From NCBI GenBank assembly GCA_030618965.1, contig JAUXCJ010000057.1, positions 1 through 6,810 of the forward strand: a stretch of DNA of 6,810 nt. Reading direction: 5' to 3'. This document shows, in pieces, positions 5,912 through 6,810 of the stretch; position 1 is the first letter of the stretch; each line of letters starts with the position of its first letter. Both the position numbers and the translations under genes were made by a program. A model generated the notes under the pieces. It did not search any database and had not been told where the DNA came from. It saw only the letters and a list, made by a program, of their open reading frames with translations. Origin of the DNA: Thiomargarita sp. (GTDB taxonomy: Bacteria; Pseudomonadota; Gammaproteobacteria; Beggiatoales; Beggiatoaceae).

Positions 5912-6718
5912 TTAGGCATTATCACCAAATAGTAAAGTGATCGGTCCTAATCCCCATTTATTCAATAAGATTTCTCCCTCTCTGAGGGCCAATAAATCCC
6001 AAATATAAGGATCATTAGCAAGCAGTTCAAATGCTCCATTATTATCGACAATACGCATTAATGCCGGCCATAATTTTTGACGAAAATTTTTATAAAAATC
6101 AGGGTCTTTATTTAAGCGTTGGCGAATGCTTTGACCTTTTTCAATAACAAAACCCATGATTTCAGCCAATTGTCTATCTGAACGCCAAATATATTTACAA
6201 AAAACCCTTTTAAGCCACGCATCATACTCTGTTACGCCTTTACTATCATCTGGAAACATGAACACAATTTCCCCGCCTAAAATACCACGATAGGCTAACT
6301 TGCACATCAAATTACGGTGTTTTTCTAATGCCTTGGTTAGCAGTGTAATTTCAGTCGGATTTGTGTGCAGGGCATAAAGATTGATCATGGCATTATAGCA
6401 AGCCGGTTTATTAAGTACCTTAATCAGCGAAATTGGGTTATCAGAAAGGGCAAGCAATCCTGCTGTTTCTGGGTGTTTGTGTAAAAATCGGCTGATGATG
6501 ACAGAATGTCCTAATTTTTGTAATGAATTTATTTGTCTATAAAAATCATGTTCATGCCTTTGTTTAACTAGGCTAAACCATTCCTTATTAAGGGTAACAA
6601 CTGCTTGAGCAACATCTTTGTGCCAACCAGCTTTGATGAGTTCATTTTGAGCGTAGTCAGCCGCCAGTGTTTGTAATGATACAAGCAGTAATAATATGAA
6701 AACGCTTGGTTTTAACAT
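5912..6718 (-). CDS. Unknown secreted protein, N-terminal part (268 aa) ending at an in-frame TAA
   Basis: This ORF has a clear Sec signal peptide: MLKP, a long hydrophobic core and a likely cut in TLA-A (after residue 19 or 20), so the product should reach the periplasm. The start is well supported by GGGAG at 6730-6726, seven bases before the ATG. The mature part looks all-helical and repetitive. Units of the form xP-x4-(L/N)(L/I/F) recur: HPETAGLL (82-89), NPTEITLL (120-127), DPDFYKNF (205-212) and DPYIWDLL (236-243). This suggests degenerate helical repeats. I do not recognise a named family. The ORF ends ITLLFGDNA then TAA, and the same frame continues as the 325-aa ORF three codons later, so the gene appears truncated by a single nonsense codon. 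Confidence 0.7.
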   Translation of the reverse strand: MLKPSVFILLLLVSLQTLAADYAQNELIKAGWHKDVAQAVVTLNKEWFSLVKQRHEHDFYRQINSLQKLGHSVIISRFLHKHPETAGLLALSDNPISLIKVLNKPACYNAMINLYALHTNPTEITLLTKALEKHRNLMCKLAYRGILGGEIVFMFPDDSKGVTEYDAWLKRVFCKYIWRSDRQLAEIMGFVIEKGQSIRQRLNKDPDFYKNFRQKLWPALMRIVDNNGAFELLANDPYIWDLLALREGEILLNKWGLGPITLLFGDNA

Positions 6719-6810
6719 AGCAATGCTCCCACATTGTTTATTAGACTTGTCCGTAATAGTATTCTCCCCCCCTCAATCCCCCCCGCTGGGGTGGAGGTGT
6801 CCCCCCTCCC
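6719..6810 (-). promoter_or_regulatory. Leader of the secreted-protein gene with a G-rich element at the window edge
   Basis: This gene-free stretch precedes the minus-strand gene. Next to the ATG is GGGAG (6730-6726), a good ribosome-binding site. Farther upstream the minus strand carries G tracts of 7, 7 and 6 bases plus a GGG (complements of 6766-6772, 6778-6784, 6801-6806 and 6808-6810). This could fold as a G-quadruplex or be the end of a dispersed GC-rich repeat. CCCC-GCT-GGGG at 6781-6791 can also form a small hairpin. I see no convincing -35/-10 pair: TTGAGG at 6777-6772 lacks a matching -10. The element continues beyond the window. Confidence 0.4.

Larger units (their letters stand above)
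4925..6718 (-). pseudogene. Probable single 597-codon gene interrupted by one in-frame TAA
   Basis: Reading the minus strand from the ATG at 6718, the frame stays open to 4925 except for one TAA at 5914-5912. The junction reads N-A-stop-P-T-D-M-Q-P. One base change (TAA from TAT or TAC) would restore a tyrosine and an uninterrupted secreted protein of about 597 residues. A signal peptide only on the first half, no Shine-Dalgarno site for the second half, and the repeat-like unit continuing past the stop all support one ancestral gene. Sequencing error, recent nonsense mutation, stop readthrough and true two-gene reinitiation remain possible. The absence of other stops or frameshifts means that any decay is recent. 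Confidence 0.6.

Noticed and set aside
5912..5914. TAA as a recoded stop (readthrough or selenocysteine/pyrrolysine type)
   Set aside because: Selenocysteine uses TGA and pyrrolysine uses TAG. TAA is the least leaky stop, and no stimulatory structure is evident, so a nonsense mutation or sequencing error is more likely.
1..6810. tRNA, rRNA, insertion sequence or integrase genes
   Set aside because: No cloverleaf, rRNA-like segment, transposase or recombinase coding sequence was seen on either strand.

Overview
The window looks like a piece of an AT-rich (roughly 40% GC by eye) gammaproteobacterial chromosome. An AmpD close to the enterobacterial type points to Gammaproteobacteria. The lipoprotein that joins a caspase-like domain to an FGE/SUMF1 domain, the STAND-like ATPase with TPRs, and the dispersed AGACCTCCGAGGTTTT palindromes fit large sulfur bacteria such as Beggiatoaceae/Thiotrichales. 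That placement is inferred from memory of gene style, not from a search.

Layout. (1) Positions 1-2436, minus strand: a two-gene operon. The first gene encodes a 737-aa P-loop ATPase with a winged-helix-like region, TPRs, one transmembrane segment and a SPOR-like periplasmic end. Six bases downstream starts the N-terminus of a second P-loop protein resembling the DUF6079 (PglY/BrxC-like) ATPases, cut off by the window edge at its Walker A motif. (2) Positions 2437-2497: a short AT-rich divergent promoter region. (3) Positions 2498-3046, plus strand: ampD, the cytoplasmic peptidoglycan-recycling amidase. (4) Positions 3164-4804, plus strand: a 546-aa predicted lipoprotein with a caspase-like protease domain and an FGE/C-type-lectin-fold domain. 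Its C-terminus looks like the variable region of a diversity-generating retroelement (DGR) target. This gene lies between two inverted copies of a 62-bp repeat, each built around a perfect 16-bp-arm palindrome. (5) Positions 4925-6718, minus strand: two ORFs of unknown function in the same frame, separated by one TAA and three codons. Only the upstream ORF has a signal peptide, so they look like one secreted protein of about 597 residues broken by a nonsense codon. (6) Positions 6719-6810: leader of that gene, with a good Shine-Dalgarno site and a G-rich (minus strand) element running off the window edge.

How the parts may relate. The STAND/TPR/SPOR protein and the DUF6079-like ATPase form one transcription unit that resembles a defence or envelope-stress module. 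The caspase-FGE lipoprotein next door is a plausible effector or recognition protein with a potentially diversified ligand-binding surface. No reverse transcriptase, template repeat or accessory DGR gene is present in the window, so the DGR idea depends on one elsewhere in the genome. A functional link between the left operon, ampD and the caspase gene is not demonstrated by the sequence.
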